From: Antilocapra americana
Lineage: Eukaryota > Chordata > Mammalia > Artiodactyla > Antilocapridae
Assembly (NCBI GenBank): GCA_007570785.1
Contig: ML661885.1
Location: 34,369,714-34,433,713, forward strand
DNA length: 64,000 bases
Reading direction: 5' to 3'
The position numbers and the translations under genes were made by a program. Positions 34,010 through 45,112 of the stretch are shown here, piece by piece (within the stretch, counting starts at the first letter, position 1; every line of letters starts with the position of its first letter). Under the pieces are notes generated by a model that did not search any database, was not told where the DNA came from, and worked only from the letters and a program-made list of their open reading frames with translations.

Positions 34010-34400
34010 AGCCTCACTCACCAGCTCAGTCAAGGCACTCTGTTACCCTCCAGCTACTGTGAATTTCTGCCAGTCTCTTTCCTGCTCCCTGCTTTTTCCT
34101 CTGCTTGAAATGTTTCTTCCCTGGGTTCTTTATGGGTTTGAGTTGATCTTGTTCTTCAGATCTCAGGTTAAATATAACTCTTCAGAGAAAGTTTTCCTGA
34201 ACCCTAGGTAGAAAAGAACCATCTCTGTTATTAATAGTGTTACTTCCCTTAAGGTGGCTTGGTTCACTTGTTGGCTGCTGGTTTTCCTCACTGAAATACA
34301 AAGTGGGCATGGAAATGTTCTGTCTTGCTTATTACAGTATCCCTAATGCCTAGTCCTGTTCACACCCAAAGTAATGTTGTTAAATAAGTGAATGAAGAGA
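34010..34400 (+). repeat. L2 LINE 3' part
   Basis: Follows the L2 order: 'cctctgcttgaaatgtttct', 'cttcagatctcaggttaaat', 'agaaagttttcctgaaccct', then the 3' end 'atccctaatgcctagtcctg' and 'gttaaataagtgaatgaa'. Ancient and noncoding. Confidence 0.75.
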
Positions 34401-35957
34401 GGAATAAAAGGTTTTGTAGTGAAATGGAGAGATGAAAGGAGGTGAGAAGCATGTGGAAACAGTGAAGGGGAGGAGAGAGTTAGGAGGAGAGCTTGTGTAT
34501 TTCCTGTGGGACATTTTTAAATCCTTCATTTTCCCCCAAGCCTAAGTGGCAAGGTAAAGGTATCTGTTGACATATCCTGGGATTCTTTGGGGATGTAATT
34601 ATGGAACTTGACCTTAGGAAGAAAGCAAAAATCAGAGGGGCACATTCAAAACACAACAAAAGCAAAAGTCTTCAAATATTCAATAGGTGCCCCTCTATTC
34701 GCTCTTAGACTGGTTACCTTAACCACCTACCCTGTTTACAAATTGGGAAATTCAGCCCAAAGATTAAGGCTTAAACATCTTAAGGATGTTAAATGATGAA
34801 TGAAAATGGCAAACAAAAATTAGAATGAGGTTAGAAGGAAGAAAAAAGACAGTAAAAAGAAAGAAAGAAAGAATGCTTATTATATCCGTATTATTAAGCC
34901 TTTGGGAACAGGGTAAGCTTAGAGATGTCTATGTGAGAAAGTGAGTAAGAGTGAGAGCCAGGGCCAAAACGTAGCTGAGGATACCCCCGTGGTGTTGCGT
35001 ACTCAGATCCCCTCTGTTGCAGAACACCCCCCACCACCCTGTTGGTTGATTCAGGAGTTCAGTGACCTTCAGCCGAGCTGTGTTAATACAAAGTACCAGG
35101 GAGAAAAAATGTTTCCACTGCCGCTGCAGACAGAGCAGCTTTTTCCTGATGTCTATTAAGTGGAACTTGAACTGTAAAACAACAGCCACAAGAAGAGAGG
35201 AGGCAACTTAAGCGTTTTCCCATAAGTACAGGGCTCTCGCTTGTGCTGGCCAGGGCTCCATGTCAGTCTGCATCGAGCAGCTTGCTGAAACCCGCCGAGC
35301 TGACAGCTGCGGCTGGCCTGGAGCCCACCATGGACCTGAGGAGAATCATACTCCCCTGCTTCATGTGGGGCTTAAAATAACGCTGAATCATCACTTTGGA
35401 GTTACAGAATGTGTCAGCCCAGGGAGGCCTGAGGTCATTGCTTGAGATCTTCTTGGGCTGGACAGGAATAGAGGCCTTCAGAAAATATGTGAAGCAAGCC
35501 ACACACTGTATGACTTCAGCTCACCAATTTGAATTATCTTCCTATTTCCTATGCAGAAGATGGATAGCAGGATTTTCCAAAATTATTTTTGCTTTTCTGC
35601 TGATTTCAGAAAGTTGAGGATGACTTTCCAGACCTTGAAAAATATGTCTGAAACAATGCTTTCTGAAGAGATCCTAGAGGTCTCCTAGACCCGTGTGTCT
35701 GTGTTCCTGAATATCTCAGGGCATACAGGTCTCAAGGGTAATTAACAAGAACCCCTCTATTCTCTTCCCCTGTGCTCCAAGGTGGTGGCAGAATTTCAAG
35801 AAATAGATTCAACATGTATTTTCACAAATGAGATTTGTCAACCAGAAAAAGATGAAGCTGTAGCTTTTTAGAACACCCAAATAGTGTAATTACAAAGATT
35901 TTCTGGGATGTAACTCCCAGAGAGGCATCTTCCCCTTTGACAAAGGGTGAAACACAT
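34401..35957. other. Unassigned sequence with GC-richer patches
   Basis: Includes a GAAA microsatellite at 34854-34874. From 35230 to 35340 CpG and GC are higher. An ATG at 35330 sits in a near-ideal Kozak context (gcccaccATGG) but its frame closes after 16 codons (MDLRRIILPCFMWGLK), hydrophobic enough to resemble the start of a signal peptide. A pyrimidine tract ending 'tttcctatgcag' at 35555 resembles a splice acceptor. No product can be named; no ruminant repeat recognised. Confidence 0.4.
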
Positions 35958-35958
35958 A

Positions 35959-36165
35959 TGGGCTTCCCTCGTGGCTCAGAATGTAAAGAATATGCCTGCA
36001 ATACAGGAGACTTGAGGTTGATCCTTGGCTCAGGAAGATCTCCTGGAGAAGGGAATGGCAACTCACTCCAATGTTCTTGCCCATAGAATTCCATGGACAG
36101 GAGCCTGGTGGGCTATAATCTGTGGGGTCAGAAAGACTCAGACATGACTGAGTAACTAACATTTT
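35959..36165 (+). mobile_element. Bov-tA SINE
   Basis: Full-length: 'gggcttccctcgtggctcag' to 'catgactgagtaactaacat'. B-box region reads 'gaggttgatccttggctcag', diverged. Probable short TSD around 'acatat'/'ccatata', not certain. Confidence 0.93.
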
Positions 36166-36169
36166 CACT

Positions 36170-37423
36170 TAACCATATATAATAATTCACGATACATAAA
36201 GACTGTGTGTCATCAGAAACAATTTAGGAAGCAGTGGGAGGTTGTATGTGGCAGTATATTAAACACTTCTCAAATACATAAACAGCTGGGTCTTTTTTCA
36301 TATGCAAGTAATTTAAGTTTTCTGTTAGTCATCTCATGAAATTTAGAAGAAAATGGAAATTACAGAAGTGACATGGCAGCTCTGGAAGACACTGAAACAC
36401 TTTATTGATACATCTAAGAGACTAGATTGCATTCTAATGATGTATATTTTGTTATAGACTGGTTCTTTGAAAACTGGCAAACTATATCTGTTTTTAACAG
36501 AGAGGTACAAATGGACCAGAATGATACAGTCTGTTTCTTTTTATCATTCATTTATTAAGTATCTGTTGACATCTGCTACATGCCAAGAAGTATGCTAAGG
36601 ACTAGATGTATAAAAGTCAAGGGAAGACAGACAAAATCCATGCCCTCCTGCAGTTCATTATTAGAGGAAGCAGGCTAATTTGCATATTTAATTATGTAAC
36701 TATGCCTATGAAAGTGCCCCCTAAAAGAAATGAATGGCACTAAAAGAACTTGTAACACAATGTCATGACTTCATTCAGAAGGTCAAATGAGGGTTCTCTA
36801 ATGAGGTAATATTAATCTGAGTTTGAAGGATGAATAGCATTAAAAAAAGAAGAAGAGAATTTCAGGCAAAGCAAAAGCATGTGCCAAAGACTTGGGATGG
36901 GAAGAAGCTTAGCAAATTTAATAACTGAAAGAGAGGCAAATAGGATGGAACATAAATAATCAGAAGGAGAGTGACAGGAGGTGAAGGTACTAATGTAAGC
37001 AGGATCTTGCCAATTGTTAAAAATTTAGTATTTTATCTTAGAAGTCAATGAAAAGCTTTTAAGTATTTGATACATTGGAATGCTATGATCAGAAATGCAT
37101 TTTTAAAAATCTGTGGATTTTCTATTTAAAAAAATTGAAGAAGGGAACAAGGATGTATGTAGAACAATGCATTCAGCAGCTCTTGCAAAAATTCAGAAGA
37201 GAGAAGAGTCGCATGAACTTGGGTGGTAGTAGCAATGGAAATGAGGTGGCTCTGTATTAAGATGAAGAATAGTTGATACCTGGCACATTGTGGACCTCAA
37301 TAATATTTGTTGAAAAACTGATTAGTTTTACATTTAGGAAGAGAAAAGAATCAAGTGCACCACTTATATTGCTTCAGTTAAGAATGTATTTTATATAAAG
37401 CTGTTTTCTAAAGTGTTATTCAC
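36170..37423. other. Unassigned sequence, probably old repeat
   Basis: From about 36541 ('ttcatttattaagtatctgt') to 37080 ('gaaaagcttttaagtatttg') the wording has the rhythm of an old mammalian interspersed repeat ('gacagacaaaatccatgccc', 'tgagtttgaaggatgaatag', 'caaagcaaaagcatgtgcca') but I cannot name the family. No gene. Confidence 0.4.
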
Positions 37424-37545
37424 TGCTATATCCTGAGTCACTTAGTCGTGTCCAACTCTTTGCATCCCCATGAACTGTAGCCCTCCAGGCTCCTTTGTCC
37501 TTCTCTAGGCAAGAATCCTGGAGTGGATTGTCATGCCCTCCTCCA
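37424..37545 (-). mobile_element. Bov-tA SINE, partial
   Basis: Reverse-complement body: 'cttagtcgtgtccaactctt', 'gtagccctccaggctccttt', 'ctggagtggattgtcatgcc'. The tRNA-like head is missing. Confidence 0.9.
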
Positions 37546-37555
37546 AATTGTTCAC

Positions 37556-37712
37556 AGAGCCAGGAATTAGCAACACCAGAGAGCTTGCTAGAACTAGGCT
37601 CTCCAGCCCACCCAGATCTACTACAAATGGGGCTACTAATGAGATCCCCAGGAGATCTGTATGCACCTTGAAGCTTGAAGTTTGAGAAGAAGTGCTCCAA
37701 TGTAGGGTGACA
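37556..37712. mobile_element. MER5-type hAT DNA transposon relic
   Basis: 'accagagagcttgctagaac', 'cccacccagatctactacaa', 'gatccccaggagatctgtat' and 'gaagtttgagaagaagtgct' follow the MER5A/MER5B order. Noncoding and ancient; the Bov-tA fragment lies immediately to its left. Confidence 0.65.
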
Positions 37713-37977
37713 CTGGAGCTGAAACATACATAATCTTAAAAGAGCAGGTTAGAATCAAAACCAAAAGAAGGAAATGCAGGAACATATTTAAATTATGCAT
37801 GAATAAAATAGTAAGTACATATTCAAGATGGGCTTGAGTGCATAATTAGATGAGACTTGTTATGGAAATTCATCATTGTAATACACAAAACTTCAAATTC
37901 CCAAGCATTGTCATAAGACTGTGCTGGTGATGACTATTTCTCTGCCTAATAATAACAATTTAAAAATAATAACTAAG
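37713..37977. other. Unassigned AT-rich sequence
   Basis: No recognisable feature. Confidence 0.6.
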
Positions 37978-38105
37978 GACTTCCCTGGTGGTCCAACGGT
38001 TAGGACTCCACCTTCCAGTGCAGGGGGATGCAGGTTAGATCCTTGATTGGGGACCTAAAAATCCCACATGCCTCTTGACCAAAAGAACAAAACATAAAAT
38101 AGAAG
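37978..38105 (+). mobile_element. CHR-type cetartiodactyl SINE
   Basis: 'aggacttccctggtggtcca' and 'ggttaggactccaccttcca' followed by 'tgcagggggatgcaggttag' and 'aaaaatcccacatgcctctt' is the CHR family (tRNA-Glu-derived, shared by whales, hippos and ruminants). It differs from Bov-tA in having 'ggtggtccaacgg' and no Bov-A body. Older than the Bov-tA copies. Confidence 0.88.
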
Positions 38106-38401
38106 CAATGTTGTATGTAACAAATTCAGCAAAGACTTAAAAAGAAATGGTACACGTCAGAAAAATCTTAAAAAAAAATAGCCATAATAGAAATAGTAGT
38201 TATGACAATGACTAAGATTTGCATTGTACAGTTCCTCAGTTCTTGCTTTTATATGCTTTTGCTGGTAGAGAAATTCAAGTTAAAGGCAGAACCCTTAACA
38301 GTATGGGGAGAAATGACATTGTATGTTATGGTGTGCACAGGAAAATACTGAAATTCTTCTCTATTACCATGTATTTTGACAGAGGTTCATTTTTTTAAAA
38401 A

Positions 38402-38530
38402 GTGAAGGAAATGGCAGCGCACTCCAGTGTTCTTGTCTGGAGAATCCCATGGACAGAGGAGCCAGGTGGGCTATAGTCCATGGGGTCGCAAAGAGTCAGA
38501 CACGACTGAAACAACTTAGCAACAGCAGCA
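38402..38530 (+). mobile_element. Bov-tA SINE, 5'-truncated
   Basis: Begins in the Bov-A body ('gaaggaaatggcagcgcact') and runs through 'ctatagtccatggggtcgca' to 'cacgactgaaacaacttagc', with a CAG/CAA-rich tail. Confidence 0.92.
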
Positions 38531-39394
38531 AGGTTCTCTACTACAGCTCTACATAGTAACTTCATAAACTCTGCATGCCCTGTGTACACACAAAAAAATC
38601 ATATTAATTATTTCTGTAGAGTAAACACAGAAATACCGACATATAGAAAAGAACCGGGTTTGATGTATTATTACGAGTCTTGATAAAAAGAAAACGGCAA
38701 AAATTGTTCTAAGCCACTTTCTAACTGGAAGTACCATGCAACCAAGTTTACTAGGCTGCTCACCATTAAGCACTAGATCAGTTCCATATACCTCAAAGGC
38801 ACAGAGGGCAGGGGCGGGAAACCACAGTATTTAATGTAGCCTTCATATATTGCCAAAAATAGGCAAGGTTCAGTTGTGCTCAGTGGCTCCTGAGGTTACA
38901 GAACATCATTCTCTTCTCAAGTTCCAGCTGGCAGTGACTCTCCCGTCCTCTCATCTACTCCCTTGTGTTTATTTTATATTCATGCACAAGACAGCAGAGT
39001 TACTGAATCGGCCTGTGCAATCTTGCAATTATTGTTTTGAGAAAAATGCACATGACAATTAGAGCAACAATTGACTAATTCAAAGCAGTCATTTAGTATT
39101 AATATCATGTGTGCATAACTTGATGAGGGGACAGAGAGGAGGCACAAGAGGGTTGCAAGGCTGAAAACTCTGACCTTCAGGAAAGAATGAAAAAAGTGGC
39201 TTGTTTGACCTTGGAAACAGGAAACTAGGGAGAAATTAGAAGCCTAAGAATATATGAGACAGGCTGTGAAGGGAGAGGTTCTGTGACCTGTCAAGAGGGC
39301 AACAAAGGAGCACGGTGGAAATGAGCTCTAACGATCATAGCAGAAGCTGAGGATAAACCTTCCAGGGATTAGAGGGCCCTAGTATTGCGGGGGA
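38531..39394. other. Unassigned sequence
   Basis: No recognisable gene or repeat. Purine-rich between 39120 and 39380. Confidence 0.55.
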
Positions 39395-39452
39395 TGGTAC
39401 ACGGCTTTGGACTCTGATATTCCTGGATTTAAATCCTGGCTCTGCCAGGTCA
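39395..39452 (+). repeat. MIR SINE fragment
   Basis: 'ggctttggactctgatattc' plus 'ctggatttaaatcctggctc' and 'tgccagg' match the tRNA-like 5' part of MIR. Confidence 0.65.
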
Positions 39453-39679
39453 GAAAAATCTGACCAGAAAACTCTATTTGGATGGAAACTGTGGACTGCT
39501 GTTTTTGTAATGGTTTAGAGAGGGTTAGCACAGGAAAAATGGGAATTAGATTATTTGACTCCTCTTGTAGTGGAAGGTTGGAACACATAATTTTAATCTA
39601 TTCTTTGTTTTACATTGATTCTGAAAACTTCTTGGTAAATTCATTTTTTTCTAATTAAGTGTCTTTTTTTTTTTCCCTA

Positions 39680-39890
39680 AGAGCACCATCTCTGAAGTCA
39701 CACAGTCTGAGTCTGAATCTTGTGTTTGAACATTTACTCAGTATTCATTCTCCTGAAGTCTCTGCTCTCACACTTGTAAAAATAGAAACTATAAAAGTAA
39801 ATACCTTGCATGATTTTTTGAAGTATTAAACAATACCTTTAAGACTCGTTGGCACATAGTAAACGCTCAATAAAGGTAAGCTCTCTTTAC
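39680..39890 (+). repeat. MIR SINE relic
   Basis: 'agagcaccatctctgaagtc', a decayed middle ('cacttgtaaaaatagaaact'), and a 3' end 'ttggcacatagtaaacgctc' with 'aataaaggt'. Good MIR order on the plus strand. Confidence 0.75.
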
Positions 39891-40323
39891 AATTATGCCT
39901 GGCTGGTGTCCAGCGCTACTTCAGCTCTATGAAGGAATCGAAGATGAACCAGATAATGAACCTGATGTGTAAGAACTTCTGGAATCAAGTAGGGGGAATA
40001 AGACAGGGATTCAAATGAACGTAACTAAAAAGGAACAAATCTGCCTCGAAATAAGACATAGGTAGTGCATTCAAATAAGAGGACTGACTTTAAAGGAGTG
40101 AGGAGGAAGTTTCTGCAGAAGGTGGTATTTGAACTGAATTTAGAAACACATAAAGAGTATGACCATCTGGAGATGGGGGAGCCTGGTGTGGTGGGAGAAG
40201 AATGATGTATCTCATTCCTAGCTAAGAGAACAGAGCAGGCTTTTTTGCAAGGTTTTCAGATTCTAGTGCTGACTTTAGAGATTTGTTTCAACAGATTTTC
40301 CCTCTGAAGATATTCTAAAACAT
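39891..40323. other. Unassigned sequence
   Basis: Possibly old repeat ('gaaggtggtatttgaactga', 'gaccatctggagatggggga') of the same unnamed type as 36541-37080; no gene. Confidence 0.4.
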
Positions 40324-40325
40324 TA

Positions 40326-40510
40326 GTCACTCGTAGTCCTTCAGCTGTGTCCTACTCTGCGACCCTATGGACTATAGCCTGCCAGGCTCCTCTGTCCATG
40401 GGATTCTCCAGGCAAGAATACTGGAGTGGGTTGCCATGCCTTTCTCCAGGGATTGAACCCGCTACTCCTGCATTGCAGGAAGATTCTTTACTCTGAGCCA
40501 TCAGGGCAAT
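40326..40510 (-). mobile_element. Bov-tA SINE
   Basis: Reverse complement: 'agtccttcagctgtgtccta', 'gtccatgggattctccaggc', 'ggagtgggttgccatgcctt', head 'gcattgcaggaagattcttt'. Confidence 0.92.
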
Positions 40511-41229
40511 CTGCTAAATTTTCAGCAGTCATTCACACACCAGCCTCAAAAGCAGTGAGACACCGTTTGTTCAGAAGCAACAATCATTTCAATGGAATAC
40601 CTCAAAGAGAGCATGAGTACAACCCTCATGAGTTTTTATTGTTATTCCATTATTGAATTTACTTCCAAGTTTTATCATTTAATGATCTGCATTGTACAAG
40701 AACAGTAGTTTATTCAGGATTGTTAAAAGAAGAAAAACCTCAAATATTCAAAAAAAGCCTTTTTAGCTTTTAACTGGATACAAACTTCAAAGTGTCACTT
40801 TTTTTTCTTGAACTGATGTCCCATTTCACACTCTGACTCAAATTAAAATTCTAGACAATCTTGAACACCAGCAAATTAAAGATGTTAGAGAAGAATGAAT
40901 TCATTTTCTGAGACACACAGAATTTGGGGGGATTTTAAAATATTTAGTACTAGAGGGAAACAATCTTGGCAAAATGTATTCTTGATTTTCCTTCAGGCAG
41001 TTAGTTTGGGAAGTTTTACATAATTGTAAGGGACTAACTCCCAGATATAATTTTTTTTTCTCCCCTCCTTCTACATACAACTTTTAAATATACACATTTA
41101 TATAAATATAAACCTGTTACATTTGTGCGTTCCAGAAAAAAAATCCTTTTTGTGTAGCATGGGAATTTAAGTCCTTAACCAAGGGCACTGTATTTTCTGA
41201 AATGTTGCTATTTTTAGCTTGTCACAAAA
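40511..41229. other. Unassigned AT-rich sequence
   Basis: No recognisable feature; T-runs at 40799-40806 and 41051-41059. Confidence 0.6.
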
Positions 41230-41700
41230 TTAGGTACAAGGAAGGAAGGATGGCATCACTTCACCAACTTGACCCAATCGATTCAGATAGGCTGAGAGAG
41301 GAACAGAGCAGGTACCGATGAAGTAACCCCCTTGGGGAACACTCACATGCTCAGCCCAAGTGTCCTCACAAGTCATACATGGTTTCCCAATCCACATGTC
41401 ATCAGCAAACAAACGAACTAAGGTTCTCAGTGAAGCTTTAACTTTGGCAGTAAGCAATGGCATTCCCTCGTCTTTGAAATGAAGTTTCTTCTGAGTTATG
41501 GTATCATAATCACATTTGCTATGACAAAAATCAGATGTACAATTTCATCAGAACCAACAGGAACTGAATCTAATTTGATGCGGAATCCCCTGATTGGGTT
41601 CTATTGCAATTGATGATATTATAACACCCTTTCTCCTTCCTGCTTTTGAGACAATTTCATTTTCTTTTCTTTTTAGTAAAGGAAGTGGTTCAGAGAAAAT
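41230..41700 (-). pseudogene. Possible decayed coding sequence, unknown family
   Basis: On the minus strand one frame reads from 41700 to about 41551, meets two adjacent stops (TGA TGA near 41545-41550), then continues open for more than 100 codons to a stop near 41230. The part after the stops has a protein-like composition with spaced cysteines (NCTSDFCHSKCDYDTITQ, then PCMTCEDTW and IGTC). Just upstream a second frame reads FRIKLDSVPVGSDEIV across the two stops, as if one or two bases had been lost. I do not recognise the family. It may be a retrocopy fragment, an old exon, or chance; no poly(A) or TSD was found. Confidence 0.3.
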
Positions 41701-41717
41701 CCTAAATTTTCTTTCTT

Positions 41718-42061
41718 AAAAAGATAATGTGCATGTAGAGAACGGACTTGTAGACACCTTGGGGAAAGGGAGGGTGGGATAAATTGAGAGAGCAGCATTG
41801 ACATATATGCACTACCATGTATAAAACAGATAGCTATTGGGAATTTGCCGTATAACACAGGGAGCTCAGCCTGGTGATCTGTGAGGACCTAGAGGGGTGG
41901 GATGGGGGGAACAGGAGGGATGCTCAAGAAGGAAGGGATATGTGTATTCTTGTTCTGATTCAGCAGCCATAAGAATACAGCCGACACCAATACATTGTAA
42001 AGCAATCACCTTCTAATTAAAATAAATAAATGAAAATTTTTTTAAAAAAAGATCATGTGCA
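41718..42061 (+). mobile_element. L1 3' end, very short copy with TSD
   Basis: About 312 bases of L1 3' UTR (41734-42045): 'gagaacggacttgtagacac', 'gggataaattgagagagcag', 'aacacagggagctcagcctg', 'ctagaggggtgggatggggg', ending in 'ctaattaaaataaataaatg' and A/T-rich tail. A 16-bp TSD 'aaaaagataatgtgca' (one mismatch) brackets it at 41718-41733 and 42046-42061. Confidence 0.93.
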
Positions 42062-42489
42062 GAGTTTTGAGGGATATCATGTCTTGGGAAACACATTTTA
42101 TTGTAAACATGAAAAAAATTCTTGTATAAGGCCGGACTGTGTACTGTGGGAAATGGAGGGTCCTGCCCCATGTGTCTACCATATGAGGTGAGAGTGAGGG
42201 CTGCGGTCTCCAGACGCGCTTATCCACACTTTAAAAGTGATAGCTGCATCTGCACTCACGTTTTCTAAAGAAAACCACATTGAGACTCATCAGATTGTAG
42301 CAGCATTCCAAGATTTATCTAACTTGGGTGAGGACAAAGCTCTTCACTGGGGACTTCATTTTATGAAAATATCAATGAATTCTAATTTCTAGGTCATGAG
42401 AAATGCCAAGTACTCAGAAAGGAATGCTTCGCTTGAGTGTGTCAAACAGAAGACACAACAGTATTTTTTTTTCTTTTTTCATTGTTACA
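42062..42489. other. Unassigned sequence
   Basis: No recognisable feature. Confidence 0.6.
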
Positions 42490-42725
42490 GGAAGATATTG
42501 TATGCAGTGGAGAGAATGTGAACCTTGGAGGCAGAAATTGCTAGGTTTGAACCCTCAGGCTGCTACTTACAGGAGTCCTGATCTTGAGTAAGTTGTTTAT
42601 CTGAGTTTCAGTTTTTTAAACACATAAAGTATAAATAACAACGCTTATCTTGAATGCTAATTGTGATAATAGATAAGATTATCTGTGTATTTAAAGTGGT
42701 TCTAGATTTCACAAAACCATAAGCA
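42490..42725 (+). repeat. MIR SINE relic
   Basis: 'tgcagtggagagaatgtgaa', 'ctaggtttgaaccctcaggc', 'gatcttgagtaagttgttta', 'cataaagtataaataacaac' follow MIR from its tRNA-like head through the core. Confidence 0.8.
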
Positions 42726-43204
42726 CTGTGGCGTCTCATTAATCATAACAATATAGATTTCAGTGTCTTCCACCCAGTCTATCATAATGGGAGGATTTAG
42801 CTTATCCCAGTCTTACCTGGTTACTTCTTGACATTTCCAGGGACATCTGCCCAACAATATCTAACACCCCAGTGTCTCCTCATCAGTATCCTCTGAACCA
42901 GCATCCTTTCCTGTGTCTGTGCTGTTTATGCTCTCACAGGAAGGCCAGCACTTGTGCTGAGAATGTTGGCTTTCAGTGCTGCCCAGACAGAATACTCCAA
43001 GGTATCTGGGCCACTGTTTTCCCCTGAATCCTCACCGCACCGAAACCAGGATGCGATTCACTCTGAAGTGAGAAGAGAGTCTTGCCCTTGCGCTGTGTCA
43101 TTTCACCTGGGTCCTCAGAACTACTTGTGCCTTCCTGGTCTTCAGAGTCACAAAACCAGTTTCTTCACTTTTTGCCTGCAGGATCTTTCTCCATAAGACT
43201 CAGA
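42726..43204. other. Unassigned sequence
   Basis: The 80-codon plus frame at 42954-43196 shows no recognisable product. 'ccttcctggtcttcagagtc' at 43131 is ordinary. Confidence 0.5.
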
Positions 43205-43400
43205 GGGATGGACTTAGGCCACAGAGGCCAGCTGTGTGATCTTGAGCAAGTTTCTTAACCTTTCTCTGCCTCAGTACCATGCTATCTTAAATAAGTATTG
43301 TCATAACGTCTACTTATATGGTTGTTGTCGTAACCAAAGGCATTGGGGTACACAAAATGCACACTGTAAAGTACTACATAAGTGCTAACAGTTACTAGAA
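43205..43400 (+). repeat. MIR SINE relic
   Basis: 'ccagctgtgtgatcttgagc', 'aagtttcttaacctttctct', 'gcctcagtaccatgctatct' and 'gtactacataagtgctaaca' give the MIR core and 3' part. Confidence 0.82.
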
Positions 43401-44884
43401 CTTTCATTGTTCTCAGCATTGTTCTACAGTGTAGACTCTTGGAATATGAAGAAATTACTGGAAGAGGTTAAATGGTGACTCAAGCTATTTAATTGGAATA
43501 TTAAAAGGAGATGTGATTTATACTGTACCTCAAACTGGTACAGTTATCTCCAATTAATTAGAAGATACAGTTTCAAGAAATAAAGTATTCTAGGGATATA
43601 GGAGGAAAATTAATTTGTTTTGGAGATGCTTAAAGAAGGGAGAGGACTCATGTTGGAGTTAGTGTTTCCAAAGACTTAAAAAAATTAGAATGATTAAAAA
43701 GGAGAGATGAGATGGTAAAGCTAGACTGACAGCAAGTCATAGAAACAGGCTTGTCAACCCAGCACGCTTGAGAACGATGAGTGGCATACAGGGGGATGGG
43801 AGTGAGAGAAGAGTGAGTTCTCTGGCTTGAAAAGTCAGCAGGGATTGCAGATGGTATTGATACTGAGTGATGCGCTCAAAAGTTTAGATTTAATTTTAGG
43901 GAAAAGAGGAAACAAAGTTTTTTGTACAAGAGGCCTTGACCATTTTAATATTTTCAAACAATGCCCATTTCAGCCATGGAAAACCCTAAAATTGCCTTTT
44001 AGGATCTAAATATACATGGTTTATTTTACATATACATCCTATTAGATTATAGCATCTATATGTACATTCTTTAAATTACTTTTTTGATGGTAGGACTTAC
44101 TTTATAATTTACAATTTCTTAGTGTAGAATTTTTTTTTCAAATAGTATGTTTCATTGCATTTTACTCTTATTATTTTGCAAACATAATTACCACTGCCCC
44201 AAAGTGCTGACATTAGTGATAACAAGCAAAGAACCCATGAACTTAATAAATTTGAGATAAAGATGGGAATCATTAGGCTAACTCATTGGACCTAAACTTG
44301 TTGACTACGTGAATAATTAGGAGAGAAGAGAACAAAGTGAAAAAACATGTTTGACATATTAGTTCTACATTTTTAAAGTCTATGTCTAAAATGTGAACTG
44401 CAATTAGGAGTTTGGGATCAATTTTTAGTCTTCCAGAAAGAGAGTTTTTCTTATAATGCATAATTCATGGCATGCATATACTTACCTTTGATAAGTTTTC
44501 AAGAATATTATTCTGCAAGAAAACAGGGCACTATTTGAGACTGATAACTTGGCTAGCTACATGGGTAAGGGAGGAAGCAATTTGGATAAGGGAGGAAGCC
44601 TTTGTTAATACCCAAAATTAAAGATGATGGAGATCTAAGTCAAAGACAGAGAATGAAAAGAGGTACTATAGTAGATGTTCAAAGACAAAGAAAAGAAGGC
44701 CAGAAAGAAAAGGAGTTGAGACAATAGATGTGATCTCTTTCTGAGATGTTTCATAAGGTTTGCATAAGGTTGAAACTCATACCAGATAAGGACAAACAAG
44801 AAAGGAGCATTGTAACTCAAACTTCTGTATTATGCCTACACAGAAAAGTCCTAAGAAAATATTAGAAAATCAAAGATAATAGGG
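43401..44884. other. Unassigned sequence
   Basis: Purine-rich 43560-43910 with old-repeat rhythm ('gcgctcaaaagtttagattt') but unnamed. T-run 44130-44139. No gene. Confidence 0.5.
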
Positions 44885-45112
44885 CATTAGAAATCATTAC
44901 CATATTGGATTTATCCCAGGAGTGAAAGAATGGTTTCGTGTTTTTGAAAAATTTACATATATCATGACATTAACACATTTTTAAAAAGAGAGACATTATC
45001 TCAATTAGTGCAGAAAAAGACCTTAAATTACATTCAGTGCCCATTCAGAATGTTTATAATAAAAAATTTTAGTGAAATAAGTATAGAAGAAAACACACTT
45101 AACCTGGCAAAT
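44885..45112 (+). mobile_element. L1 ORF2 relic, left part
   Basis: 'ttggatttatcccaggagtg' (the family's G-F-I-P-G position), 'tcatgacattaacacatttt', 'attatctcaattagtgcaga' and 'aaaagaccttaaattacatt' follow the L1 reverse-transcriptase region upstream of the catalytic box. Many substitutions; no frame. Confidence 0.75.
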
